A DNA stretch of 64,000 nt from Microbacterium sp. (GTDB lineage Bacteria; Actinomycetota; Actinomycetes; Actinomycetales; Microbacteriaceae), in contig JAFKIL010000002.1 of the NCBI GenBank assembly GCA_017306415.1, forward strand, positions 124,001 to 188,000. Direction: 5' to 3'. The notes beneath the pieces were generated by a model. That model was not told the DNA's origin. It did not search any database and worked only from the letters and a program-made list of their open reading frames with translations. Each line of letters opens with the position of its first letter. Position 1 is the stretch's first letter. A program made the position numbers and the translations under genes. Of this stretch, positions 33,797-43,023 are shown one piece after another.

Positions 33797-33844
33797 GACC
33801 GGGGTTCTCGGTCCATTCCCGAATTGTCCAACTATTATCGAACC

Positions 33845-34195
33845 GTGAGCGCGACGGGAGAGCTGCCCCACCCCGACAGGGCCGACCTGACCCTCACCGG
33901 CGTGCTCTTCGCCCTGAGCGATCCCGAGCGACTCGCGATCGCCCAGCAGCTCGTCGACGGGCCGCTCGACATGGCCGCCTGCTCGGTCACCGACCCGACG
34001 ATGCCCAAGTCCACCCGGTCGCACCTCATGAAGGTCCTCCGCGAGGCCGGCGTCATCCGCAACGAGCCGAACGGCCGGCGGCGGCTGCTGTCGCTGCGGC
34101 GCGACGACCTCGAGGCGCGGTTCCCCGGCGTGCTGGATGCCGTGCTCGGCGCGGCCGACCCCCTGCCCGTGCCGGAGTCGGCCCTCGCCGACTGA
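33845..34195 (+). CDS. ArsR-like winged-helix regulator
   Basis: 116 residues. LTGVLFALSDPERLAIAQQL and STRSHLMKVLREAGVIRNEPNGRRRLLSLRRDDLEARFPG are the ArsR winged helix (about 17-90). There is no CxC metal site, so it belongs to the non-metal branch. The GTG at 33845 was chosen; upstream in-frame sequence runs through the operator. Probably represses the divergent MFS gene. Confidence 0.82.
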   Translation: MSATGELPHPDRADLTLTGVLFALSDPERLAIAQQLVDGPLDMAACSVTDPTMPKSTRSHLMKVLREAGVIRNEPNGRRRLLSLRRDDLEARFPGVLDAVLGAADPLPVPESALAD

Positions 34196-34206
34196 CGCGG
34201 CGGGGG

Positions 34207-35244
34207 CTACAGCGTCGGCGCCGGCTCGGCCGGGTCGGCCGGCACGACCGCGTCGGGCACCGTGGTGCGGCCGGGACGGGTGCCGTCGGTCACGATCGTG
34301 ACGGCGGTCGGATCCGCGTCGCCCACGCTGACGACGACCGATCCGTCGGAGGCATCCCGCACGGCGGCGGCGATCCGCGCGGCCGCGTCGTCGTCGATCC
34401 GCACGGGACGCTCGGACGCCGGCGCCAGCAGGGCGACCCGCACTCCCCGTGCGCGCGCCACCGCCGCCGCAGTCGTGACGAGGGGATGCGTCAGAGTCGG
34501 CGCGCGCATCCGATCCCGGATCGTCCCCTCGAGCACCGCCACGCGCGCGTGCACGTCGTCGTCGATCGGGATGCCGTCGCGGAGCTCCGCGAGGACGGGG
34601 AGGACCTCCGCCCTGACCTCGGCCAGCTCGCGGCGGAACCGCCGGGTCGCGACCTCCGCGGCGGCCGCCTGGCGCTCGGCGCGGGCCTGCTCGGAGCGGT
34701 GCGCGCGTTCGCGCGCCACGATCCAGCGCAGCACGACACGCCACACCACGCCGAGCACGAACGACAGCATCGGGATCGCCAGCATCGCGACGATGCCGGA
34801 CGGCGGCTGCGCGGTGGCGGTCCCCCACCCGACGACGAAGAGCACCTGCCCCGCGCCGCCCGCGAGCCCGAAGGCGGGGTTGCCGCGCGCGAGCATCAGC
34901 GCGAGGAGGTAGGTCGAGAAGTCGAGCAGCCAGACGTCGGCGGCGTGGGTCGTGGTCACCACGGCCACGACCGTGGCGGCCAGGGCAACGGCGGTCACGG
35001 CCGCCGCGCGACCACGGCCGAGCGGCCGGTCGCTCGGAGCCGTGAGCAGGAACACGCCGGCCAGCACCGCCGCGTGCGCCGCGATCACGAGCACCGTCGG
35101 CGGGCTGAAGACGCCCTCCAGGAGACCGCGCGCGATACCGGTCGTCCACACGAACACCATCGCCCAGCGCGCCGCCCGCGTCGCGAGACCGGAGGCGCCG
35201 GTGCCGCGCGCGGTGACGACGTTCAGCTCGCCGCGGGGTCCCAT
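34207..35244 (-). CDS. Degenerate histidine-kinase-like membrane protein
   Basis: 345 residues. About five membrane segments (25-185), then a coiled coil (RERAHRSEQARAERQAAAAEVATRRFRRELAEVRAEV) where a dimerisation helix would sit, then a domain resembling an ATPase C-terminus (IDDDAAARIAAAVRDASDGSVVVSVGDAD) but lacking N and G boxes. It overlaps the preceding kinase gene by 22 nt. Likely a non-catalytic partner of that kinase. The ATG at 35244 is tentative. Confidence 0.6.
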   Translation of the reverse strand: MGPRGELNVVTARGTGASGLATRAARWAMVFVWTTGIARGLLEGVFSPPTVLVIAAHAAVLAGVFLLTAPSDRPLGRGRAAAVTAVALAATVVAVVTTTHAADVWLLDFSTYLLALMLARGNPAFGLAGGAGQVLFVVGWGTATAQPPSGIVAMLAIPMLSFVLGVVWRVVLRWIVARERAHRSEQARAERQAAAAEVATRRFRRELAEVRAEVLPVLAELRDGIPIDDDVHARVAVLEGTIRDRMRAPTLTHPLVTTAAAVARARGVRVALLAPASERPVRIDDDAAARIAAAVRDASDGSVVVSVGDADPTAVTIVTDGTRPGRTTVPDAVVPADPAEPAPTL

Positions 35245-36437
35245 GCCACCCACACTCTCGTTCCCTCGCCCGGCGCGGACTCCACGCCGGCCGCACCGCC
35301 GATGTCCGCCATCCGGCCCGCGATGCTCTCCGCGAGGCCCATGCGCCCCGCGCGCGCGGCCCGCGGGTCGAAGCCGACGCCGTCGTCCGACACGACGACC
35401 CGGATGCCGCCGGCGCGGACCCGCACGGATGCCGCGACCCGCGCCGCGCGTGCGTGCCGGTGCGCATTCCGCACGGCCTCCAGCGCCGCGGCCGCGACCG
35501 CGTCGAGCACGTGCGACGGAACCGGGGCGCCCGCCGCCTGCTCCACCCGCACCTCGGGGAGGGACGCCGCGAGCCGCTCCCTGACCTGCTCCGCGGCGAC
35601 GGCGGCCGGCACGAGGCGCGGGTCGCGGTCCCGCTCCACGATCGCGCGGTCCAGGACCCCGACGGCGGTGGCGGCCTCGTCCCGCAGGACCTGCGGCGGC
35701 GGCCCGGCGAACATCAGGGCGGCGTTCAGCACGGACAGCACCTCGTCGTGCACCAGCCGTGCGAGTCCCGCCTCGCGGTCGGCGATCGCGGCGGCCACCG
35801 CGCTCTGCTCTGCGGCGCGACGGGCGGTGTCCTCCGACTCGTTCAGGACGATGACCCGGTTCCGGATGCCGAGGAAGATCACCACGAAGCCGATCTCGCT
35901 CATGTGGAACGGCGTGTTCCAGGCGACGATGAGCGGCACTGCGCCGGTGAACATCCACGCCGAGAGCGCGACGGTCCCGCCGGCCACGATGGTGGCACCG
36001 ACGGCGACGGCCGGTCGCGCGACGAACACGAGCAGCGTCAGCGCGGCGGGCTCCAGGCGCCAGACCCACGGCGACACCGGCGGCGCTCCGCTGTCGAGCA
36101 CCGCGTAGGAGGAGAGCTGGAGCGTCACCACGAGCGCGGGGACGCTCCACCACAGCACCCGGAGCAGACGTTGCGGAAGCCACAGCCCCACGGCGGCGAG
36201 CGCGACCAGCGCGGCGGTCGCCAGCAGGCCGGCGGCATTCCACCACACCGGGAACAGCGCCGCCTGAGCGAGGAAGTCGGGCAGTGCCTGGCCGACGACC
36301 GACAGCATCCCCCCGAGGACCACGAGCCACGCGACCCGCCGGTCGGCGCGTTCGCGCGGGGACCGGGACGGCGCGGGGCTCATCCGCGGAGCGCCGGGGA
36401 TGCGGTGAGCGACGCCCGGCCGGAGCCCGCGGAACAC
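35223..36437 (-). CDS. Sensor histidine kinase, NarL-partner (HisKA_3) type
   Basis: 404 residues. About six membrane segments to residue 190, a helix with the likely phospho-acceptor in LARLVHDEVLSVLN (about 222), and a HATPase with ALEAVRNAHRHARA (N box, about 315) and VVVSDDGVGFDPRA, then GRMGLAESI. It should autophosphorylate and signal to a LuxR-type response regulator, but none is adjacent. The GTG at 36437 has GGGGAG about 9 nt upstream; an ATG at 36383 is the alternative. Confidence 0.82.
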   Translation of the reverse strand: MFRGLRPGVAHRIPGAPRMSPAPSRSPRERADRRVAWLVVLGGMLSVVGQALPDFLAQAALFPVWWNAAGLLATAALVALAAVGLWLPQRLLRVLWWSVPALVVTLQLSSYAVLDSGAPPVSPWVWRLEPAALTLLVFVARPAVAVGATIVAGGTVALSAWMFTGAVPLIVAWNTPFHMSEIGFVVIFLGIRNRVIVLNESEDTARRAAEQSAVAAAIADREAGLARLVHDEVLSVLNAALMFAGPPPQVLRDEAATAVGVLDRAIVERDRDPRLVPAAVAAEQVRERLAASLPEVRVEQAAGAPVPSHVLDAVAAAALEAVRNAHRHARAARVAASVRVRAGGIRVVVSDDGVGFDPRAARAGRMGLAESIAGRMADIGGAAGVESAPGEGTRVWVAWDPAAS

Positions 36438-36506
36438 GTCATCCGTCTCCCCTTCCGAACGCTTCCCAGAGCGTACACCGGGGGCCGGCGACCGCCGGCG
36501 ACGAGG

Positions 36507-37631
36507 TCAGGCCGTGGCCGGCGCCGTCGGGGGCTCGGGAGCGGCGGGGGCGAGCTCGGCTGCGGTGCGCCGGTGCCCGATGAGGGTGAGGAGGACGCCG
36601 CCCACGAGCCACGCAGCCAGGGTGAGCCACTGCGCGGCGGTCGCGGCATCCGGGAAGTAGCTCGTCGAGCGAAGCAGCGTGACCGACGCACCGGGGACGA
36701 ACCACTGCCCGATCGCGCCCCACGGGCTGGGCAGGAACGGCGACGGGACCGCGGCCCCGGCGATCGGGTTGGCCACCAGGAGGGTGATGACGGCCCCGAC
36801 GCCGATGCCGATCGGGCCGAGGAGCGCCGCAAGCCCGATGATGAGGGCGCCGGTGGCCGTCACGCTCAGGGCGACGGCGGCGGCGTTGAGGAGCCAGCTG
36901 CCGGCGAGGATGCCGAACCACGTCTGCATCACCGTGACGATCACCACGCCCGCGGCCACGCCGAACGCCGCGAGCCCGACGAGCCGGCGGATGGCTCCCT
37001 GGACGCGGAGCGTGAGGATGATCCCGCCGAGCATGCCGCCGAGGACGAGCGGGAACGCGGCGGCCGCGAGCCCCGCGCCCGTCGGATCTCCTGCGGCGAC
37101 GGGCACCACGTCCGTCACATGGACGGTGGGAACGGCGCGCGGGGCGGTGCCTGCGTCCGGCAGGGTCGGCCGCTCGCCCGCGGCGAGTGCCTGCGAGATC
37201 GCGGTCAGCTGTGCGATGAGCGCGCTCTGCGCCGACGCATCGATCTGGGACTGCAGCTCGGCGGCGACGGCCCGCAGCGCCTGCGCCGGCGCGGGGCCGG
37301 CCGCCGTGGCGACGAGGACCTCGGGGGTGTCGCCGAGGAGGACGGCGCCGTACAGCGTCCGCTCCGTGATGCGGGCCACCGCGTCGGCGCGCGAGCTCAC
37401 CTTCTCGAGGGCGAACGGGGCGGGGTCCTGCGCAGCGAGGGCCTTCTCGACCGCGGCCACGGATGCCGCGGGCCCGCTGATCCCGATGGGCAGGTTCTGC
37501 GGCTTCGCGGTCGCCGCCGGCCACACGAACGCCATCACGATGACGCCGATGGCGACCGCACCGACGAGCCCGAGGACAGCGGCGACGGCCCAGCGGGAGG
37601 GACGCGACGCGGAGACTGCAGGATCGCTCAT
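36507..37631 (-). CDS. ABC-2/YhgE-Pip-like membrane protein
   Basis: 374 residues. One membrane segment at about 14-37, an extracytoplasmic region (about 40-185), then five or six membrane segments to 355 (FPLVLGGMLGGIILTL onward). This is the YhgE/Pip or ABC-2 permease layout; no ATPase gene is adjacent. The divergent TetR gene and two operators suggest an inducible exporter or envelope protein. RBS GAGGAG precedes the ATG. Confidence 0.7.
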   Translation of the reverse strand: MSDPAVSASRPSRWAVAAVLGLVGAVAIGVIVMAFVWPAATAKPQNLPIGISGPAASVAAVEKALAAQDPAPFALEKVSSRADAVARITERTLYGAVLLGDTPEVLVATAAGPAPAQALRAVAAELQSQIDASAQSALIAQLTAISQALAAGERPTLPDAGTAPRAVPTVHVTDVVPVAAGDPTGAGLAAAAFPLVLGGMLGGIILTLRVQGAIRRLVGLAAFGVAAGVVIVTVMQTWFGILAGSWLLNAAAVALSVTATGALIIGLAALLGPIGIGVGAVITLLVANPIAGAAVPSPFLPSPWGAIGQWFVPGASVTLLRSTSYFPDAATAAQWLTLAAWLVGGVLLTLIGHRRTAAELAPAAPEPPTAPATA

Positions 37632-37646
37632 GACTGCTCCTCAAAG

Positions 37647-37689
37647 AGAATGGTTGTTCTTTTTGTCACGATAACAGAACGGCTATTCT
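37647..37689. promoter_or_regulatory. Two TetR operators in a divergent promoter
   Basis: AGAATGGTTGTTCT (37647-37660) and AGAACGGCTATTCT (37676-37689) share AGAA-N6-TTCT with a GG/Y core, 29 bp apart start to start, one close to each divergent start codon. Confidence 0.65.
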
Positions 37690-37695
37690 TTTTCC

Positions 37696-38286
37696 ATGCC
37701 CAAGGTGAGCGAGCGCTATCGCGAGGCGCGGCGCGACGAGATCGCCCAGGCCGCCCTCCGCTGTCTGGAGCGCAACGGCGTCCGCGACACGTCGATCGCC
37801 GACATCGTCGCCGAGTCGGGCCTCTCGACCGGTGCGATCTACTCGCACTTCCGCAACAAGGCGGAGCTCGCGCGATACATCGTGGGCCGGTTCCTCATCG
37901 TCCGGATCGACGTCCTGGAGGAGCGCGGCACCGCGGGCGAGGTCGTCCCGCCGCGCGAGGCGCTCCTCGGCATGCTCGGGATCTTCGGCGAGGCCGGCCT
38001 CTCCCCCGCACTGGTCGTGCAGTTCTGGGGCGAGGCCATGGTGGACGCCGATCTCAAGGCCGAGATGACGCGGACGGCGGGGCGCCTCTTCGCCGCCCTC
38101 ACGACCGCGCTGCTCCCGTGGGCACGCACCCGGACGAGCAGCGAAGAGGATGCCGCGGACCTGGCCCGCCACGCGGCTCGCTCCCTCGCCGCCCTCGCGC
38201 AGGGCTACATCGCGAACGCCGCCGTGTTCGGCGCGCTGGACCCGGCGGAGTACGTCGAGGCCGCGGCATCCGTCCTGGCGTCCTGA
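37696..38286 (+). CDS. TetR family regulator
   Basis: 196 residues. DNA-binding domain at 8-55: RRDEIAQAALRCLERNGVRDTSIADIVAESGLSTGAIYSHFRNKAELARYI. The ligand domain is typical of TetR_C_6-like regulators. Divergent from the YhgE-like membrane protein with twin operators between, so likely its repressor. Ends before a strong bidirectional terminator. Confidence 0.87.
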   Translation: MPKVSERYREARRDEIAQAALRCLERNGVRDTSIADIVAESGLSTGAIYSHFRNKAELARYIVGRFLIVRIDVLEERGTAGEVVPPREALLGMLGIFGEAGLSPALVVQFWGEAMVDADLKAEMTRTAGRLFAALTTALLPWARTRTSSEEDAADLARHAARSLAALAQGYIANAAVFGALDPAEYVEAAASVLAS

Positions 38287-38295
38287 GCGACGGAG

Positions 38296-38327
38296 AGGGC
38301 CCCGCCGGATCGCTCCGACGGGGCCCT
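38296..38327. terminator. Bidirectional terminator between TetR and MFS genes
   Basis: Arms AGGGCCCCGCCGGA / TCCGACGGGGCCCT pair at 13 of 14 positions around TCGC, between two convergent genes, 10 nt after the TetR stop. Confidence 0.8.
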
Positions 38328-38350
38328 CCGCTCGCCCCGAGGGGCGGGGT

Positions 38351-39853
38351 TCAGTGCGCGATCACGGGCTCCGCACCCAGGTTCGACTCGGGCAGGTGCG
38401 CGGTCCCGAGGGACAGCCCCTGTCCGCGGCGGCGGAAGAGCAGCGCCGCGACGACGGCCCCGAGTGCGAAGAATCCCGCACCCCACGAGTACGCCGTCGC
38501 GTAGCTCGCGAGTGCCGCGTGCACGCCGACCTCGGGCGTGGGGGGCGTGTGAGCGCTCAGGTAGTCGGCCGCGGCGGTCGCCGCCAGGGTGTTCAGCAGC
38601 GCCGTGCCGATCGATCCGCCCACCTGCTGGCTCGTGTTCACCATCGCAGAGGCGACGCCGGCGTAGCGGCGGTCGACCCCGAGGGTCGCCGTCTGCATCG
38701 AGGCGGGCATGATCGTGCCCATCGCGGCGCCGATGATCATGAGCGGCGCGAGGACGTTGCCGGCGTACGTGCTGTGCTCGTCGAGGAGCGTGAGCAGGAG
38801 CATCCCGACCACGCCGAGCGACATGCCGACCGGCACGAGCACCTTCGGGCCGAACCGCGGCACGAGGAAGTTCGTGCCCAGCTGGGCGGCGATCACCAGC
38901 ATCCCGATCATGGGCAGGAACGCGAGCCCCGTCTGGATCGGCGAGTACTTCAGCGTCAGCTGCAGGTAGTAGGTGACGAAGAGGAAGATCCCGAACATGC
39001 CGGCCCCCGCGATGAGGACCGAGAGGTACGCGGCGGCACGGTTGCGGTCCAGCACGATGGGCAGCGGCAGCAGCGGGTGCGTGGCGCGGGTCTGCCACAC
39101 GACGAAGGCGACGAGCAGGATGACCGCGGCGCTCAGCATCCCCCACGACAGCGGGGAGTCCCAGCCGTCCGTCTCGGCGTTCGAGAAGCCGTAGACGAGG
39201 CCGAAGAGCGCGCCGGACACCAGGAGCGTGCCGGGCACGTCGAGCTTCGGGCGCGGGCCCTCGCGCACGATCGACGGCACGAACAGCGCCGCGCCGACGA
39301 GGGCGAACACCGCGATGATGACGTTGATGTAGAGGTTCCAGCGCCAGTCGAGCGCCTCGGTCAGGACGCCGCCGAGGAGGAGGCCGACCGCCCCACCGGC
39401 CCCGGCGATCGCCCCGAAGACGCCGAACGCGCGGGCCCGCTCCTTGGGGATCGTGAAGGTCGTGGTGAGCACCGCAAGTGCGGTGGGCGCGAGCAGGGCG
39501 CCGAACACACCCTGGAGCGCGCGGGCCGCGACGAGCAGTTCGAACGAGCCCGCGGCGCCGCCCAGGGCGGAGGCGAGAGCGAAGCCGATCAGGCCGATCA
39601 CGAACGTCCGCTTGCGGCCGATCAGGTCGGAGAGGCGGCCGCCGAGGAGGAGGAGGCTGCCGAAGGCGAGGGAGTAGGCGGTGATGATCCACTGCCGCTG
39701 GCCGTCGGAGAACCCGAGGTCGGCCTGAGCGGACGGCAGGGCGATGTTGACGACGGTGGCGTCGAGCACCACCATCAGCTGCGCGAGACCGACCACGACG
39801 AGGGTGACCCAGCGGCGGCGATCCGCCGCGGGTGCAGGTGAAGAAGAAGACAT
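38351..39853 (-). CDS. MFS multidrug exporter, DHA2/EmrB-QacA type
   Basis: 500 residues, 14 membrane segments. LDATVVNIALPSAQADLGFS is the DHA2 helix 1 motif; GRLSDLIGRKRTFV is motif A; RALQGVFGALLAPTALAVL is the motif C region. Proton-driven drug efflux. The ATG at 39853 was chosen over a GTG at 39862. Divergent from a TetR gene, its probable repressor. Confidence 0.9.
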   Translation of the reverse strand: MSSSSPAPAADRRRWVTLVVVGLAQLMVVLDATVVNIALPSAQADLGFSDGQRQWIITAYSLAFGSLLLLGGRLSDLIGRKRTFVIGLIGFALASALGGAAGSFELLVAARALQGVFGALLAPTALAVLTTTFTIPKERARAFGVFGAIAGAGGAVGLLLGGVLTEALDWRWNLYINVIIAVFALVGAALFVPSIVREGPRPKLDVPGTLLVSGALFGLVYGFSNAETDGWDSPLSWGMLSAAVILLVAFVVWQTRATHPLLPLPIVLDRNRAAAYLSVLIAGAGMFGIFLFVTYYLQLTLKYSPIQTGLAFLPMIGMLVIAAQLGTNFLVPRFGPKVLVPVGMSLGVVGMLLLTLLDEHSTYAGNVLAPLMIIGAAMGTIMPASMQTATLGVDRRYAGVASAMVNTSQQVGGSIGTALLNTLAATAAADYLSAHTPPTPEVGVHAALASYATAYSWGAGFFALGAVVAALLFRRRGQGLSLGTAHLPESNLGAEPVIAH

Positions 39854-39950
39854 GGCCGCCACTATATACGGTACTGTTGAGTTTCGGATCTACATCGTTC
39901 AGGAATTAACCCGCTGGTAACGTGGTACTCGAAGGAAGGAGGCGGCTGCG

Positions 39951-40580
39951 ATGGCGCAGATCGACCTCGCCGAGGACAAGCCGCGACTCGGGCGCAAGAG
40001 GGATCACTCACGCGACCCGGAGATCCTCGAGGCGGCGCTGGACGTGCTGACGGAGTGCGGCTACGACGGCATGACGATCGACATGGTCGCGGCGCGCGCG
40101 AAGGCAGGCAAGGCCACGCTCTACCGGCGCTGGCCCTCCAAGTCCGAGCTGGTGCTCGAGGCCGTCGCGTGCATGAAGTCGAGCCACGTCGACCTCAGCT
40201 CACCGCCCGACACCGGGACGCTGCGGGGCGACCTCGTGGCGATGGTCCGCTCCCCCACCCTCCGCGACAGCGAGCGCAAGCTGAAGGTGATGGCCGGCAT
40301 CGTCTCGATGATCGCGCGCGACCCCGAGCTGGCCGTCGCCGCGCGCCAGGCCCTCGTCGAGCCGCGCGCGCGCGCGAACCGCATCATCTTCCAGCGCGCG
40401 ATCGACCGCGGCGAGATCCCCGCGGACGCGGACGTCGACACGCTGTGCATGATCTCGCCCTCCCTCGTCTCCTACCGCGTGCTGATGCTGGGCGAGCACG
40501 TGGACCGTGCCTTCCTGCTCCACGTCATCGACCACATCATCCTGCCCGCGGTGGGTCTCGCACCGCCCGCCGAGGGCTGA
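39951..40580 (+). CDS. TetR family regulator
   Basis: 209 residues. DNA-binding domain at 22-70: DPEILEAALDVLTECGYDGMTIDMVAARAKAGKATLYRRWPSKSELVLEAV, then a TetR_C_16-like ligand domain. The pairing with a divergent DHA2 exporter is the common LfrR/LfrA-like arrangement. GGAAGGAGG precedes the ATG. No convincing operator dyad was found in the 97-bp intergenic region. Confidence 0.87.
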   Translation: MAQIDLAEDKPRLGRKRDHSRDPEILEAALDVLTECGYDGMTIDMVAARAKAGKATLYRRWPSKSELVLEAVACMKSSHVDLSSPPDTGTLRGDLVAMVRSPTLRDSERKLKVMAGIVSMIARDPELAVAARQALVEPRARANRIIFQRAIDRGEIPADADVDTLCMISPSLVSYRVLMLGEHVDRAFLLHVIDHIILPAVGLAPPAEG

Positions 40581-40621
40581 CCGAGCGAGAGGCGCGAGCC
40601 GCCCGGGCGTCTGGGACCGGA

Positions 40622-41560
40622 TCAGCGGCGCGGGCGATCGGCCGAGCGGACCCGCCGGGAAGCGGTCCGCTCGAAGAACGCGGGGGGCGTCGAGGGCAGC
40701 AGCGCGGCCCCCTGCAACGGGTCACCCGACGGATTCCGCTCCTCCAGGCCCGCGGCGCGAACACGCGCACCCCAGCTGGACCGGATGAACGGAGAGTCGA
40801 AGACACCGCCGACAGCCGATACGGAGACGCCCGCGGCATCCGCACCGAACGCCCGATCGGCACACGCGATCGTCGTTCGCGCGAGCTCGGCGGCGGCATC
40901 CTCCGCGATCGCCCTCGCGGCGTCATCGGACTCCGCCGCCGCGAGCACGTCCTTGGCGAACGCCGCGACCGCGGCCGTGCTCGGCTGCGCCGCGGAGGGC
41001 ATCAGGGCAGGGAGCGGGCCGAACCGGCGCTCCGCGGCAGCAGTGAGATCGGTGCGCTGCCCGGCGCCGTCCCGCTCCGCGGTCGCCGCCCGAAGTCCCG
41101 CGCGGCCGATCCAGAAGCCGCCGCCGCGGTCGCCGAGGAGCGCCCCCCAGCCGTCGCTGCGCGCGACGGCGGAGGGAGACACCCCGAGCGAGACGACCCC
41201 GGTGCCGGCGGCGATGACGACCCCGTCCCGACCCGAGAGCGCACCGACATGGGCTGTGACCGAGTCGTGGGCGATACACGCCTCGGTGGCGCGCAACGCG
41301 TCCATGATCTCGAGCGCGAATCGGTCGAGCGCGGCATCCTGATGCTCGCCGGTGACACCGATGCCGACCACACGTGCGCTGATCCCCTCGCACGCCACGC
41401 GCAGGCGCCCCGCGAGCTCCGTCAGCGACAACGTCGACGAGGCGTCCAGACCCACCGGGGATCGCCACTGCGTCGACCCGCCGTCGGCGTCACGGAGCTG
41501 CATGCGCACGCCGCTCTGCCCGACGTCGATCGCGGCGAGTTCGAACGTCCGGTCGCTCAC
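40622..41560 (-). CDS. BadF/BadG-type ATPase, N-acetylglucosamine kinase-like
   Basis: 312 residues. ASKHA-fold motifs: AIDVGQSGVRMQL (phosphate 1, about 9-21), IGVTGEHQD, IAAGTGVVSLGV (phosphate 2, about 118-129) and the adenosine motif SAVGGVFDSPFIR. Such proteins phosphorylate amino sugars (NagK-like). Its GTG overlaps the DUF4127 stop (GTGA). With NanE in the same operon it is likely an amino-sugar kinase, the place usually held by a ROK-family NanK. Confidence 0.85.
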   Translation of the reverse strand: MSDRTFELAAIDVGQSGVRMQLRDADGGSTQWRSPVGLDASSTLSLTELAGRLRVACEGISARVVGIGVTGEHQDAALDRFALEIMDALRATEACIAHDSVTAHVGALSGRDGVVIAAGTGVVSLGVSPSAVARSDGWGALLGDRGGGFWIGRAGLRAATAERDGAGQRTDLTAAAERRFGPLPALMPSAAQPSTAAVAAFAKDVLAAAESDDAARAIAEDAAAELARTTIACADRAFGADAAGVSVSAVGGVFDSPFIRSSWGARVRAAGLEERNPSGDPLQGAALLPSTPPAFFERTASRRVRSADRPRR

Positions 41561-43023
41561 GTCACGTTCCGCAGCTCGAAGTCGATCTCGAACGTCCGGT
41601 TCCAGGGGAAGTCGAACGCGAACGGCTCCCAGCGCGAGCCGGACATCTCCGCGGCGGCGGCGACGAGTCGCTCTGCGACCGCGCCGCGGTAGCGGTGCGC
41701 GACGACGTCGTCGGTGAACGGGAGCGAGAAGTGCTCGCGGTACTCCCCGATGCCACCGAGCTCGGTGCGCACGCGGCTCTGGTAGAAGTCGTCCTCGATG
41801 ATGCGATGCCACAGCTGCCGCTCCCGCAGGGCGGCGGTGTCCACTCCAGCCCGCGCGCTCAGCACCGATGCCACCGCCGTCGCGACGACGCCGCCGATGG
41901 TGTTGCCCGCCGTGTTCCACCCCCCGTAGGCCAGGAGCTCTCCGAGCAGCCCGCGACCGGCCAGGAGGTCGGTGAGCGCCGTGTCCGAGCCGTTCGGCTC
42001 CCAGACGTCGGCGAGCGCGACCGCCCTCCCCTCCTCGAGAGCCCTCTCGACGAGGACCGCCGCGGCGGTCCGGGCCTCGTCGGCGGCACCGCCGCTCGGC
42101 CCGTGGACGATGAGGACGACGTCCGGATCCGCTCCCGCCGACGAGGTGGCACCGGCGGCGCGGATCTGGCGCTCGACGGTGATGCGGGCGGGGACGTTCT
42201 CGAACGGCGCGATCCGCTCGGCCGCGCCCGGTGACGCGAAGGCCGGCGACAGCCGTACCGGTGTCGCTGCGTCCGCCGAGAGGGTGCGGGCCACGAGGAC
42301 CGCGCCGACCTCGTCCGCGCCGGGGTAGCTGTGGGTCGCTCCCCCGATGCCCGGCGCCTCCGCCCACCGATCGATCCACAGCTGCTCCAGCGTGCCCGCC
42401 GCGCGGGCGGCGGTGTCGTCGGCGGTCAGGAACAGCTCGCGGAACGCACCACGCGCGGCGCCGTGGACGAGGGAGAGGTTGACGATGTGATTGCGCAGAC
42501 GTCGTTCGTGGAAGTCGCGCAGGACATCGACCGGCACGGTGGCCGCAGCGTCGAGCCGCGAGCGCTCGCGCAGGAACATCTCGTGCTCCTGGGCGCCGAG
42601 GCGGTGCAGCTCGCGGCCGTGGTCGGACCAGTATTCGGGCTCCTCGGAGCTGCTGTAGGAGTCCGATGCGCGCATCACCGTCGACATCACGCGGATCGGC
42701 CGATCCGGGCGCGACTCGGACATCCGGCGGACGGTCTCGAGCCGTCCGAGGATCTCGGCCAGGGAATCGTCGTTCGTCCGGGAAGGTATGAGACCGCCGT
42801 AGCCGAGGGTGTCCGCCGAGACGATCACGGCGTCGGCGTCCGCAGCGACGTCGAGCAGCCATCGACGGATCGCCTCGGGGTCGCCTCCGTCGCGCATGCG
42901 GGGCAGGGCCGCGGCGGGTGGGAGCAGGAGCTCGGCGCCGCCGATCCGCGCCACCTCACGCGGCAGCGACACGTTCACGGGCCGTTCGTCGAGCGGGACG
43001 AGCGCGATCGTGCGGACGTTCAT
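41557..43023 (-). CDS. DUF4127 family protein
   Basis: 488 residues. It begins with the family hallmark IALVPLDERPVNVSLP and has VIVSADTLGYGGLIPSR (about 70-86) and AYGGWNTAGNTIGG (about 379-392). DUF4127 has no assigned reaction; the conserved Asp, Asn and His clusters suggest a hydrolase or lyase acting on a sugar derivative. It sits between NanE and the BadF kinase with 4-nt overlaps on both sides, so it must act in the same pathway. Confidence 0.85.
   Translation of the reverse strand: MNVRTIALVPLDERPVNVSLPREVARIGGAELLLPPAAALPRMRDGGDPEAIRRWLLDVAADADAVIVSADTLGYGGLIPSRTNDDSLAEILGRLETVRRMSESRPDRPIRVMSTVMRASDSYSSSEEPEYWSDHGRELHRLGAQEHEMFLRERSRLDAAATVPVDVLRDFHERRLRNHIVNLSLVHGAARGAFRELFLTADDTAARAAGTLEQLWIDRWAEAPGIGGATHSYPGADEVGAVLVARTLSADAATPVRLSPAFASPGAAERIAPFENVPARITVERQIRAAGATSSAGADPDVVLIVHGPSGGAADEARTAAAVLVERALEEGRAVALADVWEPNGSDTALTDLLAGRGLLGELLAYGGWNTAGNTIGGVVATAVASVLSARAGVDTAALRERQLWHRIIEDDFYQSRVRTELGGIGEYREHFSLPFTDDVVAHRYRGAVAERLVAAAAEMSGSRWEPFAFDFPWNRTFEIDFELRNVT

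Noticed and set aside
32402-36108. Very long open frames overlapping known genes on either strand (1021 and 1220 codons)
   Set aside because: They are antisense or out-of-frame shadows of MFS, ArsR and kinase genes, Arg/Gly/Pro-rich with no domain; GC-rich codons leave these frames without stops.
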